In this document: in pieces, positions 45,871 to 57,409 of the stretch
Layout of the letters: each line of letters opens with the position of its first letter
Numbering within the stretch: the stretch's first letter is position 1
Assembly (NCBI RefSeq): GCF_907165205.1
Contig: NC_058195.1
Location: forward strand, 6,510,001-6,574,000
From: Coccinella septempunctata
Lineage: Eukaryota; Arthropoda; Insecta; Coleoptera; Coccinellidae
Length of the DNA stretch: 64,000 nt
Reading direction: 5' to 3'
The notes under the pieces: model-generated
Told to the model about the DNA's origin: nothing
Database searches by the model: none
What the model saw: only the letters and a program-made list of their open reading frames with translations
Translations under genes and position numbers: made by a program

Positions 45871-46426
45871 CGACCGCTGCCCTATGGCGCGGACACCCTG
45901 TATAATTTTCGGATACTGGGACGATTTTTTTTGGGGTCCCTTAGTGGAGGCCCTAATGATGAGTTTATGCAGAAATACTACGAAGTAATACAAATCCAAT
46001 TGGTAGATGCCATCTTCCAAGATTATAGTCGGATCTATGTTCTGTATACTATGGAATTTATACATTTTTATGATAATACAGAAGCAGTTCCACAAGGAAA
46101 TCCAAAAACTTCGCTCGGCTCCATGATACAGGGACAGCAATGAATATTATCCTTGAATAAAAAGCTGCTGAAGTAACTGTAAGCAATTACTAAACTAAAA
46201 ATTATTTCGTTAATGTTTTTCAATGCTTTCGATGCAGATATCAATATTCAGAAAAGAATGCAGATTTCCCTTTGATTCACTGCACAAATATGCACCTGTG
46301 ACAACTAACATTTATATAATCAATAGTATTTGAAATTGCTCGTTTCCTTATCTGGTATCATTAAAATAGGGCAAGTTGGAATATAATGCATGAATTTATT
46401 GTGGATAAGTAGAGAATTCAAGAACA
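45871..46426. other. Spacer, nothing recognised
   Basis: Begins with another ACACCCTGTATA word (45894). Frames at 45832-46140 (minus) and 45931-46143 (plus) mirror each other and have no domain. Confidence 0.4.
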
Positions 46427-46970
46427 ATGTCTCAGCATAAATCACCAACAATTATTAGTCACTCGGTGTTTTTCAAAGTCCATGTTAGTGACAGTGGAAA
46501 CATCAATTTGATAAAGCCAATTTCAGAAGAATCGATTAATAATAGGCTAATAATATCACCATTAAGATACACACAAAGCGATTACAGCAAATATGTAGGT
46601 TACAGTTGGAGGTTTATATTATTAAAAAATTGGTATAGATTTCTTACAAATCTTCATAACAATAGAATACTTTGTTGGTGTTGAAATTATGTGGTTTGGT
46701 CCATTAATCGGTATAAAAGTATTTCGAAAGTACCGAGGAGAAGAAATAAGGGAAAGTCAGCTTATTTGGAGGGATTGGAAAACCGCTGCATATTTAGGGC
46801 TCGCAAAAGCTTCTGAAATTCGATCCTTGACGTTTACCAAACGCAAATGTAAACAAATGTTCGTCAATCGTCAGTTTGACAAAAGTGAAGTTAGCACCGT
46901 TCACAGACAGTCGTGGGTAGTACCGATTCAATCCAATGATAGTGAAGAAAAGTTTTTTTGGCCTCTGTAG
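46427..46970 (+). pseudogene. Unidentified coding unit split by a frameshift
   Basis: Two plus-strand frames, 46427-46684 (85 codons) and 46689-46970 (93 codons), look like parts of one ~180 residue protein. The second frame stays open upstream of its Met back to an A-run near 46,620-46,630, where it overlaps the first, so a one-base change in that run would link them. A 40 base intron is the alternative, but that is very short. The second part is rich in aromatic and basic residues (MWFGPLIGIKVFRKYRGEE). No family is recognised. An intronless relic such as an endogenous viral fragment or retrocopy is one possibility, with no direct proof. Confidence 0.35.
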
Positions 46971-49289
46971 TTATAGAATCTCCTGGCCTAATAGTTCCAG
47001 TTATTATATTGAGAATTAATTCCGTTGTTCAAAAGTGGGGTGATTTGCATAGGTTTCAAAAATTATCCTGGTGTGTAACTTATTGCTTCGTTTGAAATAG
47101 TGAGGAATTCATATACGTAGTCATGTGGAAAGAAATTCAAGGGGAATTGACACAATAAAATTGGATGTAATGAGTCAAGGTTACATGTAGAAACAACGTA
47201 GTGATGTCTGTCATTTCTTCATCGTCAAATTGCTTATTCAAGAATCACTGATTAACCACAAATTCAATAATGGTTGTATTTCCCTGAGATGATGATTATT
47301 TAATTTTTCAGAACGTAATGTTGGTCATTTTTATAGTCCTATCAACGCCACCTCAACAATTCGTTTTTGCCGTATCGTGATTCGTAACGAATCGTCATTT
47401 TTGAGTCATTATTTCATCTTTCATCAATAGCATACCCTGCAGAAAAGGCATAACACTCCAAAAACATCCATCACCCCTTAAGTGACGAATGTCATAGAAC
47501 TCAGAATATATGAAAAAAATAAAAATTGACCCTTCCAACAAAATAGTAAATACCGAAGAATGAATTTTGTGCGTTACTTTTTCCCCTCTCTGTAAATTAA
47601 TAAGGTACCATCGTTTGAACTTCCAATCACTTCATGATGGATGCTTACGCGTAAACCAAAAACGTGAAGATCTCATTGCAGTAAAAATTGCAGGCTTCCC
47701 ATAGGTGGTATAGTATAACCCTGTGGTATATACAACCGAAAATGGCCATTTTCAGTGACTAACTGTCCAGATATGTCTGTGACCCCCTTGAGTACTGTTT
47801 AGATGTTTGTTATTGTCCGAAAGGGCTGATCAACGATGCATCATAATTCGATCATGTTACAACATTCGAAAATATGGGGCGACACGTTTTTGAAGCATTT
47901 TTTCTGTAGAAGAAAACGTGTGGTGTGTTTTAGGAAAATCATTGGTGCGTTTACGGTTCTAGGAAATTTTTTACAATGACAAATATAATAACCCCTCTGT
48001 CATACTGCATAAAGTGTAATCGTGAATTTTCAAAGCGCAATTCTAGTAATCATGCAGTATTCTATAAATGTCGGACTACACCCATGTATGTAAGGTTATG
48101 ATTGAAGGTGGTCGCCTCTCGTGGAAGGTGGAAGTAAACAACATCCGAACTGGAGTATAGTGAACAGAGCGAATCGATTAGCCTTGGAGGATCGCCAAAA
48201 ACGAGAATTCAGCAAAGACAGCGTAGTAGACAGTTCGAAACAATGTTTGAACTCCAGCTTTATTTTCTTATTGCACATTCACTCATCAACTGGCCGAGCT
48301 ATATGAATACCTTGTTTGTAAATCGATGGTCTAAACACTTTTGATCACTGCCGCACAAGTTCAATCACTGTCGACGACCACTTTCTTCGGACTCCAAATA
48401 GAAACTGAGGATAGAGAGCCATTCCATTGGCGAGAATTGTTTTTAATAGTTGTGACGTCATAACCAAGCACGCGACCTTCTCCGTTCCACATCGGATTGA
48501 TTTGATGGTTATGGGGGAATTCATCAGATCAAGGAACAAGAGAAATAGATATACAGAATCCCATTATATCGATCTTTGGAGAAGCATTGGCGGGGCGAGC
48601 AAAATTGGTCTTGGTTTTGATCCTTTTCAATACCGAACCTTTGAAATATGCCTCAGATAAGTAGAGATACTTACGAGTTCAAAGGGATATGAAAAAAATG
48701 GCAAAAGTGGGAGAAAAATGGTTTTATTTATTGGAATCAGTAGGAAATGTAGTTTTTGTAATCAAGTTTCGAAAATGATATGGTTAAGATGGCGGCCGTC
48801 AGTAGCGACACACTGATGTAGTCGAGTTGTGGCAGGGTGTGTGTGTGTGTGTGTGTGGTGTTGAAGGTTTAAAGTGAAGAAGGCGCAGGTCACCAATTCG
48901 TGGAAGCTGATGACGTCATTGGAGGCTTATGTGTCAAGCTAAATTGACAGAACTGGTGTCATTAGCACACTGGTATTATTTAAAATATAATGATTAACTT
49001 CAGTGTATGAATTAGCCAGAAGTGCTGAGAAGACCTTTATCAAGACTTTTACATGTTGGTGGTACTCAATATATAATTTTTTCAATGAAGAAAATGTTTA
49101 GTACTACTACTCTATCCCTACTTTTGATATCACTTCAAAAATGTCTCTTGTCATTTGTCAGATTTGAAATTGGTCTCGTTTTTGGTTGTCTGTCTGTGCA
49201 TAGACTTCAAGAATGTCAGAGGTCATTTTTGACGTGACCTAGCGGGATATGCAACACAACACTCACTCAATGAGGCATCATTTACACAC
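46971..49289. other. Intergenic, (GT)n microsatellite, nothing coding recognised
   Basis: A (GT)n run lies at 48837-48859. AAGATGGCGGCCG at 48785 resembles a YY1-type promoter word but has no gene attached. Several 60-77 codon frames between 48,096 and 48,660 overlap on both strands and show no domain. Confidence 0.45.
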
Positions 49290-51193
49290 ATATCTACGAA
49301 AGCGCTGAAGTGCAACACAAAAAAAAATCCAAATGTACAATTCCGACTTGCAAGTCGGAATTCTGAGATACATGTCAGAATTCCGACATGCAAGTCGGAA
49401 TTCTGAGATACAAGTCGGAATTCTGAGATAAAAGTCGGAATTCTGAGATACAAGTCAGAATTCCGACATGCAAGTCGGAATTCTGAGATACAAGTCGGAA
49501 TTCTGAGATAAAAGTCGGAATTCTGAGATACATGTCAGAATTCCGACATGCAAGTCGGAATTCTGAGATACAAGTCGGAATTCTGAGATAAAAGTCGGAA
49601 TTCTGAGATACAAGTCAGAATTCCGACATGCAAGTCGGAATTCTGAGATAAAAGTCGGAATTCTGAGATACAAGTCAGAATTCCGACATGCAAGTCGGAA
49701 TTCTGAGATACAAGTCGGAATTCTGAGATAAAAGTCGGAATTCTGAGATACATGTCAGAATTCCGACATGCAAGTCGGAATTCTGAGATACAAGTCGGAA
49801 TTCTGAGATAAAAGTCGGAATTCTGAGATACAAGTCAGAATTCCGACTTGTAAGTCGGAATTCTGAGATAAAAGTCGGAATTCTGAGATACAAGTCAGAA
49901 TTCCGACTTGTAAGTCGGAATTTTGAGATGCAAGGCAGGAGGAGGGCTGAAATAGGTCTAATGTCTTTTGTTTTTTTGCATTTGATCCGTGAATGTGTTC
50001 TTGGCTTCTTGAAGGAATTTTGGATGAATGAAATGATATTCTATTTTTCTCTTCGGTTGCACCATAGCTGAGCTGCCCCAAAGCTTCGTGCTCAGTGCTT
50101 GTGAAAGCACTTGGAGTATTTTTGTACTCCCGAGAATTATGCTCCTGGGAACTTTTCAAAACCTTTTTCAGTGCTTAGTGATTCGAGCACTTTATCGAAA
50201 TTCCTACATCCAGTTTCATAATCAAGTTTAAAGTCACTTTAAGTTTCGTTTAGTGTCAGTTTCGGTTGGGTTAAAGAAAAGCTTTAAAATTGAAGGGGCT
50301 TTAAGTTTGATTATGAAATTGGCCGTTAGTCCTTAGTAGTAAGAAGCGATCGACTTATTGTCACCCTACGAGCATATACGAATACTACAGATATATTATC
50401 ATATTATCCTGATTCCTCGTAGGTTATGACGAACCACTCAGAAGCTCTGTGAGCTTCTCAGAATCAATAACGTCCGTTAAAACTTTTGAAAGAAAAGAGA
50501 TAGGGTAGGCGTATGTTAAGGGTCCAAATGTGCCCATACATGCCTTAAATGAGACAAATCTGCTCTACAGAGGGCATTTTGCTCACATGATTCGGCAACA
50601 ATCGAATGCAACAAAGCATTCGACCAATTCTAGCCCCACTACTGTCTTGCATCTCAGAATTCTGACTTTTATCTCAGAATTCCGACTTGTATCTCAGAAG
50701 TCCGACTTGTAACTCAGAATTCTGACTTGCAAGTCGGAATTCCGACTTGTATCTCAGAAGTCCGACTTGTAACTCAGAATTCCTACTTGCAAGTCGGAAT
50801 TCCGACTTGTATCTCAGAATTCCGATTTGTAACTCAGAATTCCGACTTGTATCTCAGAATTCCGACTTGTAACTCAGAATTCTGACTTGCAAGTTGGAAT
50901 TCCGACTTGTATCTCAGAAGTCTGACTTGTAACTCAGAATTCCTACTTGCAAGTCGGAATTCCGACTTGTACCTCAGAATTCCGATTTGTAACTCAGAAT
51001 TCCGACTTGTGTCTCAGAATTCCGACTTGTAACTCAGAATTCTGACTTGCAAGTCGGAATTCCGACTTGTATCTCAGAATTCCGACTTGTATCTCAGAAT
51101 TCCGACTTGTAACTCAGAATTCCGACTTAGCAAGTCGGAATTATACATTTGGATTATTTTTTTTGTGTGGCCCTTCAGCTCTTTCGTACATAT
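49290..51193. mobile_element. Foldback-like transposable element with 20 bp tandem-repeat arms
   Basis: The left arm (49290-49930) and right arm (about 50645-51193) are inverted copies. Outer unique ends match (ATATnTACGAAAG, GCTGAAG, CACAAAAAAAA, TCCAAATGTA, AATTCCGACTTG). Inward from these, each arm is a tandem array of a 20 base unit, GTCGGAATTCTGAGATAMAA, ~29 copies on the left and ~25 on the right. The inner edges also match loosely (GAGATGCAAG...). The ~715 base centre has no recognisable coding region. This is the layout of Drosophila FB and related foldback elements. No target-site duplication is obvious. Confidence 0.75.
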
Positions 51194-52309
51194 CCCTTCC
51201 GACTGGGATGGAAAATTTGGAAAGTCGGACCGAATGAAAAGCTTTCCATTTTTCATTTCCCATTTTCGATTACTATCTGATTTTCACTCAATTCCCGGTG
51301 CACTATCCAAATTCGATGTTGTAATTTTCTATTTCTGGATCAGATGAATAAAAGTACAAACGAATCTATATTTGCTTATAATTATCCTTTCATTAGCTTG
51401 ATTTCACGGTCCTGCAGAACTGTAACACTTCAAAAACATTATTCGGCGGATAATTATTGCTATATTCGCAAATTAACACCCATTCCATATAGTTACATGA
51501 ACTTCCGGCAACATTGCAAAGGTACACAATTACATTATTATTTGTCGGTGTATGTTGTACCTGCACGCTAAATGTTTGAATTAACAGAATATCTGGTAAA
51601 TAATTCTGCACTCTGGGTTATTGGAGTCATCATAGTGTGCTCACATATGGATGAAAATTTGGCGTTGTGAACAGTAAAATTTCGTGAAAATGAACTTGAG
51701 TAACCCATACAATATTTCTTTATTTATTATGGGTGTTCTAGATTCATAACGCTGTTTTTCCACTAAATGTAGGTTTCTTCTCTGTGATATTCATCAGTTC
51801 ATTCGACATTCAGTGTTTAGGTAGGAAAAAATCATTTCCTAGAACGATAGCTGAGAGCATGAAATATTAATATATTTTCTGGAATGTGCTAAGGCACCTG
51901 TTTGAACCCGAATCATTTAGGACAATCTGATTATTGCGTGAGCAATAACCTCCTACTATGGAATAAATAATCGAATTTAGCATTTTATCGAGTTTCTGAC
52001 AGGTCCAGATTTATCTCGTTAGGTTCATAGGGTTCATGAAAACAACTTGTGGTTTACTTAACCACGTATACGAAATCTTATATTGGTAGAGCCATCTGTT
52101 GGAATTTTGTTCACATGAAACTACAGGTGTTTCAAGAAAAGAGGACCCCGTCTCTAGACTATAAGGACAACTGAAAAATAATTGGGTTTTGCTTAGTAAA
52201 AAATTTTCGTAACCACAATTATTCTTCAGTTTTCTACCCATTCATTTATTGCTACATCCCGTTACCGGGAATAAATCTACAAAAAATCAAAAACAAAACG
52301 GTGCGAACA
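51194..52309. other. Intergenic, nothing recognised
   Basis: AT-rich DNA with short frames only. No repeat or gene recognised. Confidence 0.45.
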
Positions 52310-53420
52310 GACTTATACTTTCTTAGGGCTAATTGCGACTGTGTGCCCTTGATTGGCATTAACTGATTTTAGGGATTGATGTAGTATATCCTTAAACCGC
52401 TTATACTGGTTTCCGGGCTCCCTCTGTGAATTCGCCATACAGAGCTATCTTGGAGAGTATTGTGTCTTGCATACTCAGAATGTGGCCGCTCCATCTGAGT
52501 CGGGCCTTCGTTACTTGAGTTTCAATTGTTGTACAACTCGTGCGTTGCAAGACTTCTTCATTCGAAACTTTGTGGAACCATCTGATGTGCTTTATTTGTC
52601 TTAGATGACGTTGTCGCGTTTGTTCAAGCTGTTTAATATGTCGCCCGTAGGGCGTCCAGCTTTCGCTTCCGTTAAGAAGCGTTGGGAGGACCACTGCTTT
52701 GTAAACAGCTGTCTTGGTCTTCAGATTGAGGTCGTGATTTTGAAACACACTGTCCTTTAGCTTCCGGAATGCCTATAATGCCGAATTGATTCGGTTGTGT
52801 ATTTCCGTGTTCAGGTTAGCCCTAGTATTTATGAAGCTTCCCAAGTATTTGAACTCCTCAACCTGTTCTAGAGTTTCATTCTCCAGGCTCATATCTGTTT
52901 GAAGGCTTTCTGGCGGAATTACCAGGATTTTGGTTTTGTCGATATTGAGTATAAGGCCCGGCGCAAATAGAAACGCAGGTTAGTGAGGTGACGCAGCGTG
53001 AGTTTTTGTAAAACATAGAAAAGACCAAGACCGCGCAAATAAAGCGTGATAGTGACTTGTCAAATAGTACGTGCAGCGCAGGAAAAAGCTGCGTCACCCT
53101 GCGTCACCTCACCAACCTGCGTTTCTATTTGCGCCTAGCCTAAGGCCTAAAGTTTCGTATATATGTTTGTAGGTGTGCAGCATTATCTGTAGATCCTCTA
53201 TGTTGCTAGCGATAAGTGCGCAGTCGTCTGCATATTGAAGTTCCGTGATAAACTTTGTACGGGCTTTTGCTCTGAGGCACTTCAGGTTGGAATCTTATTC
53301 CAACACCTCTTACAGGCATACTCATGTCATCAATTATCGACTTTTCTACCCAACCTAGAGAAGGGGACCTTTTTTTTTTTAAAACCCTGTTGACAGTTGA
53401 AATAAAATCCACGGTCACTG
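52310..53420 (-). pseudogene. Non-LTR retrotransposon reverse transcriptase fragment (copy A)
   Basis: On the minus strand, from about 53420: a stretch with RGVGIRFQPEV, then the polymerase motif LQYADDCALIASN (near 53,230-53,200), LNIDKTKILV, FKYLGSFINTRANL, FQNHDLNLKTKTAVYKAVVLPTLL and GSESWTPYGRH, then a C-terminal part to ~52310. This is the endonuclease/reverse-transcriptase type with a Y-A-D-D active site. Frameshifts and a stop are present, and a 186 bp MITE is inserted at 52955-53140. A close copy runs in the other direction at 63588-64000. Confidence 0.85.
52955..53140. mobile_element. PIF/Harbinger-like MITE, 186 bp, inside LINE copy A
   Basis: Ends GGCCCGGCGCAAATAG and inverted GGCTAGGCGCAAATAG, then a shared AAACGCAGGTT and GTGAGGTGACGCAG (~42 base arms). 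TAA lies at both sides (52952-52954 and 53141-53143). It splits the LINE frame between the YADD motif and the LNIDKTK motif. Confidence 0.85.
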
Positions 53421-53456
53421 ATCTCTCCTTCGTTGGACCTCCATATCATTAACCAT

Positions 53457-53666
53457 TTACAGTGATTCTATAAAACACAGTGGCGACAATTGGAAATTTA
53501 GCAAGAATATGGCGGCTTAGAAGCACAGATTTTAATGCTATGATCTCTAATTCGGATCGCGTATTGGCTCACGTCACGTCACGTGACCAAATCCGCCATA
53601 TTCTTGCTAAAACGATGAAAAACGAGACCACAATTGCCGCCACTGTGTTTGATACAGTCACTGTAA
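53457..53666. mobile_element. MITE, 210 bp
   Basis: TTACAGTGA at the left is matched by TCACTGTAA at the right. The arms continue through AAACACAGTGGCG and CAATTG and share an inner TTAGCAAGAATATGGCGG block. Non-coding. Confidence 0.75.
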
Positions 53667-53680
53667 TTAGCCTTAAGATG

Positions 53681-53757
53681 GTGCGCCATCTATCGTCGGG
53701 TAGGCGAATGTGCCACTTAAGCCACGCGTTTCGTCTACAGATTTCTGTCATATGGGT
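53681..53757. repeat. Dispersed repeat, GTGCGCCATCTATCG family, copy 3
   Basis: Begins GTGCGCCATCTATCGTC, then GGTAGGCGAATGTGCCAC, and ends near TTTCTGTCATAT. It starts 15 bases after the 210 bp MITE. Confidence 0.55.
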
Positions 53758-54551
53758 ATCAGAGCAGCGATAGAGACTTGCCTCCAATTTCTAGATCGAT
53801 TTTAGGATCTTGTGCATTATTTTCGAACGTAGAATCAGGGAAATCTCCTTATTGAAGAAGGTTAGGTGATGACTATGCTTCTTCGGTCCTCATCACCAAG
53901 GCAAGTCAATGAAAAATGCTACAGGGTGTTGAATACATTGAATCCAGGCGGGTTCTGCAAGAAGCAAGACCAGATTCAACCAAGCCTTTGTGTTTTGCTA
54001 CATCTGAATGCATTCTTCTGTACCTCAGATTTATTCATCCGTCACCTTGTCTTCCGAGGGGTGTTCCACCCTCGGACGTATCGGAAATACACCCGATACA
54101 TTCTCCTGGATTCTTCCGGAATACAATGCGGAAATTTCCGAGCTTGGTGACTTATTCATGTCGTCGAATTTCCATGCGAAATTCCAGAAATTTCACGTTT
54201 CTGTCCCAGCAACGACATCGGCAGGAATAAAATACGGATTTCCTTCGGATGGGGTTGCATCCAACGCGGAGGTAAGAGAGATGACGTATGGGGGGTTATA
54301 TCTGCGAAGGAAATCTTTTTATGGGGCGAAAAAATCCTCGGGCTCGCATTCGGAATGAACGGACGGAATATGTCGCATCGATCTACGAGGACGTACATCA
54401 GGAGGAACTGGACATGGAAATGGGTTAGGATCTTGACGCGTGGGGGTTGGGAGGCCTTCGTTCGGAGGGGAGGTTGCGGGGGAAGCTGGAGATAGTCTGG
54501 GTCTATGAGGGATGGCGCATATACGGGGTGAGTCTTTGTCACCTACGAATA
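53758..54551. other. Intergenic, more GC-rich, nothing recognised
   Basis: Overlapping frames on both strands between 53,866 and 54,542 (up to 128 codons) do not resemble a known family and lack splice or promoter support. Not called as genes. Confidence 0.4.
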
Positions 54552-54700
54552 TTTTAACAGTAGATTCTTGAGGTTGAAAGAAACACTTTTTTCTTATACC
54601 ATTTTTTTAGATTCGGCCAAGGTAAAAATATATAGCCATTTTGAGTTTTCATAATGAGCTGTGCCACCCCTGGAAAAACACCTTCAGAATAACTAGCTAA
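54552..54700. mobile_element. Partial copy of the 41982-42446 MITE
   Basis: TTTAACAGTAGATTCTTGAG, CACTTTTTT, GAGCTGTGCCACCCCTGG and CAGAATAACTAGCTAA correspond in order to the reverse complement of the right part of the 42 kb element. It stops at a TAA where the next repeat starts at once. Confidence 0.75.
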
Positions 54701-57409
54701 GGCCCGTAAGATTAATCGTGGTTTAAACTTCCGATTAAGAAATCTCCGATTAAAGTTAATCTATGGTTTAAACCGTCGTGTTAAGATCAAGTACAAAATG
54801 AGAAGAGATTAACTAATCCTGTGCAGTTGCCAAAATACTTGGCTATTTGAACTGATTGTGACTCATTGGTTGTCATTTCTTAGTTTTCTGTGTTAATCTT
54901 TGGATCAGTGCTTCTGTCAGACTGCAGCGATCAGTTTATTTATTGTGTTCTGTTGTGATCTTTGTATCAGCATTATTATTGTTATATCATTGAGGTGTGA
55001 GGTAAAACCTATAGTTGATACATAGCATTCAGTTCTTCTTTTCTGAAAATATCTGTATTTAGTATCCAACGAAAGGCAAATAGAGTGGAAATAAGGAATT
55101 GCTTTTGAACATAGCAATTCAGAAGATGGATTGCAAGTGAGACAAAATATGGAATTGAATGTTGATATTTCACCTTGAGGTAGGGTGGCTTATTTTTTTC
55201 TCAATCTCACTCAAAATTGCTCTTGCAGATGTTTTGGAGATCGAGTGAATTCGATATCATCCCATTTATCCCAATAAATTTCTCGATCACGGATAATAAT
55301 CATGATACCTATTGAAATCATTCAAGTCGTGCAAGATTTCAATATCTGAATCTGAATCACTATCATATTCCAATTCCATGTTCATTTTCAAACATTGAAC
55401 TCAATAATTCTCTAACCGGCAACGCAAACCTAAACACAATTTCTTGAATAAAAACAAACAAGAATCTTCCAAAAATTTCATAGAAGCAGGTTTCATACAA
55501 TATATACGGTTTCATCCTTTTTGGATGGTTTAAACCTACCGTCCAGAAGGTTTAAACTAATCGATAGTTTAAACTATCCTTGATGGATTAACTATGTTTG
55601 ATCTTAAGAAATAATCGTTTTCCAAAGTTTAAACCCTTATTCTTGGTTTAAACTACCAAGGCCCGTAAGATTAATCGTAGTTTGAACTTTCGATTAAAAA
55701 AACTCCGATTAAAGTTAATCTATGGTTTAAACCGTCGTGTTAAGATCAAGTACAAAATGAGAAGAGATTAACCAATCCTGTGCAGTTGCCAAAATAGTTG
55801 GCTATTCGAACTAATTGTGACTCATTGGTTGTCATTTCTTAGTTTTCTGTGTTAATCTTTGGATCAGTGCTTCTGTCAGACTGCAGCGATCGGTTTATTT
55901 ATTGTGTTCTGTTGTGATCTTTGTATCAGCATTATTATTGTTATATTATTGAGGTGTGAGGTGAAACCTATAGTTGATACATAGCATTCAGTTCTTCTTT
56001 TCTGAAAATATCTGTATTTAGTATCTAACGAAAGGCAAATGAAGGGGAAATATGGAATTGCACATAGCAATTCAGAAGATGGATTGCAAGTGAGACAAAA
56101 TATGGAATTGAATGTTGATATTTCACCTTGAGGTAGGGTGGCTTATTTTTTTCTCAATCTCACTCAAAATTGCTATTGCAGATGTTTTGGAGATCGAATG
56201 AATTCGATATCATCCCATTTATCCCAATGAATTTCTCGATCCCGGATAATAATCATGAGACCTATTGAAATCATTCAACTCGTGCAAGATTTCAATATCT
56301 GAATTCTGAATCCGAATCACTATCATATTCCAAATCCATGTTCATTTTCAAACATTGAACTCAATAATTCTCTAACCGGTAACGCAAACCTAAACACAAT
56401 TTCTTGAATAAAAACAAACAAGAATCTTCCAAAAATTTCATAGAAGCAGGTTTCATAGAATATATACGGTTTGATCCTTTTTGGATGGTTTAAACCTACC
56501 GTCCAGAAGGTTTAAACTAATCGATAGTTTAAACTATCCTTGATGGATTAACTATGTTTGATCTTAAGAAATAATCGTTTTCCAAAGTTTAAACCCTTAT
56601 TCTTGGTTTAAACTACCAACGCCCGTAAGATTAATCGTGGTTTGAACTTTCGATTAAGAAATCTCCGATTAAAGTTAATCTATGGTTTGAACCGACGTGT
56701 TAAGATCAAGTACAAAATGAGAAGAGATTAACTAATCCTGTTGCAGTTGCCAAAATATTTGGCTATTCGAACTAATTGTGACTCATTGGTTGTCATTTCT
56801 TAGTTTTCTGTGTTAATCTTTGGATCAGTGCTTCTGTCAGACTGCAGCGATCAGTTTATTTATTGTGTTCTGTTGTGATCTTTGTATCAGCATTATTATT
56901 GTTATATTATTGAGGTGTGAGGTAAAACCTATAGTTGATACATAGCATTCAGTTCTTCTTTTCTGAAAATATCTGTATTTAGTATCTAACGAAAGGCAAA
57001 TGAAGGGGAAATATGGAATTGCACATAGCAATTCAGAAGATGGATTGCAAGTGAGACAAAATATGGAATTGAATGTTGATATTTCACCTTGAGGTAGGGT
57101 GGCTTATTTTTTTCTCAATCTCACTCAAAATTGCTCTTGCAGATGTTTTGGAGATCGAATAAATTCGATATCATCCCATTTATCCCAATGAATTTCTCGA
57201 TCACGGATAATATCATGATACCTATTGAAATCATTCAACTCGTGCAAGATTTCAATATCTGAATTCTGAATCCGAATCACTATTATATTCCAAATCCATG
57301 TTCATTTTCAAACATTGAACTCAATAATTCTCTAACCGGCAACGCAAACCTCAACACAATTTCTTGAATCAAAACAAACAAGAAACTTCAAAAAACTTCA
57401 TAGAAGCAG
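54701..57409. mobile_element. Head-to-tail concatemer of a ~960 bp MITE-like unit (2.8 copies)
   Basis: Units start at 54701, 55660 and 56620, each with GCCCGTAAGATTAATCGTRG. The first two are 959 and 960 bases and the third stops at ~57409. A TAA precedes the first unit. Each unit has many GTTTAAAC words near its two ends. The GGCCCG start and TAA target recall PIF/Harbinger ends. A 64-66 codon minus-strand frame is kept in all three copies (55117-54917, 56070-55876, 57031-56837), but it has no known domain and may be chance. Copies are very similar, pointing to recent amplification. Confidence 0.85.

Noticed and set aside
48785..48797. AAGATGGCGGCCG, YY1-like promoter word with ATG
   Set aside because: The ATG is closed after ten codons and no gene follows.
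49340..49925. Regular 20 bp repeats resembling a CRISPR array
   Set aside because: Units are contiguous with no unique spacers, sit in inverted arms of one element, and the host is a eukaryote.
49223..50159. Several minus-strand frames with YLRIPTFISEFRL repeats
   Set aside because: They are translations of the 20 bp tandem repeat in the foldback-like arm, with no independent evidence of coding.
54917..57031. 64-66 codon frame conserved in three concatemer units
   Set aside because: The units are nearly identical DNA, so frame conservation is expected; no domain.
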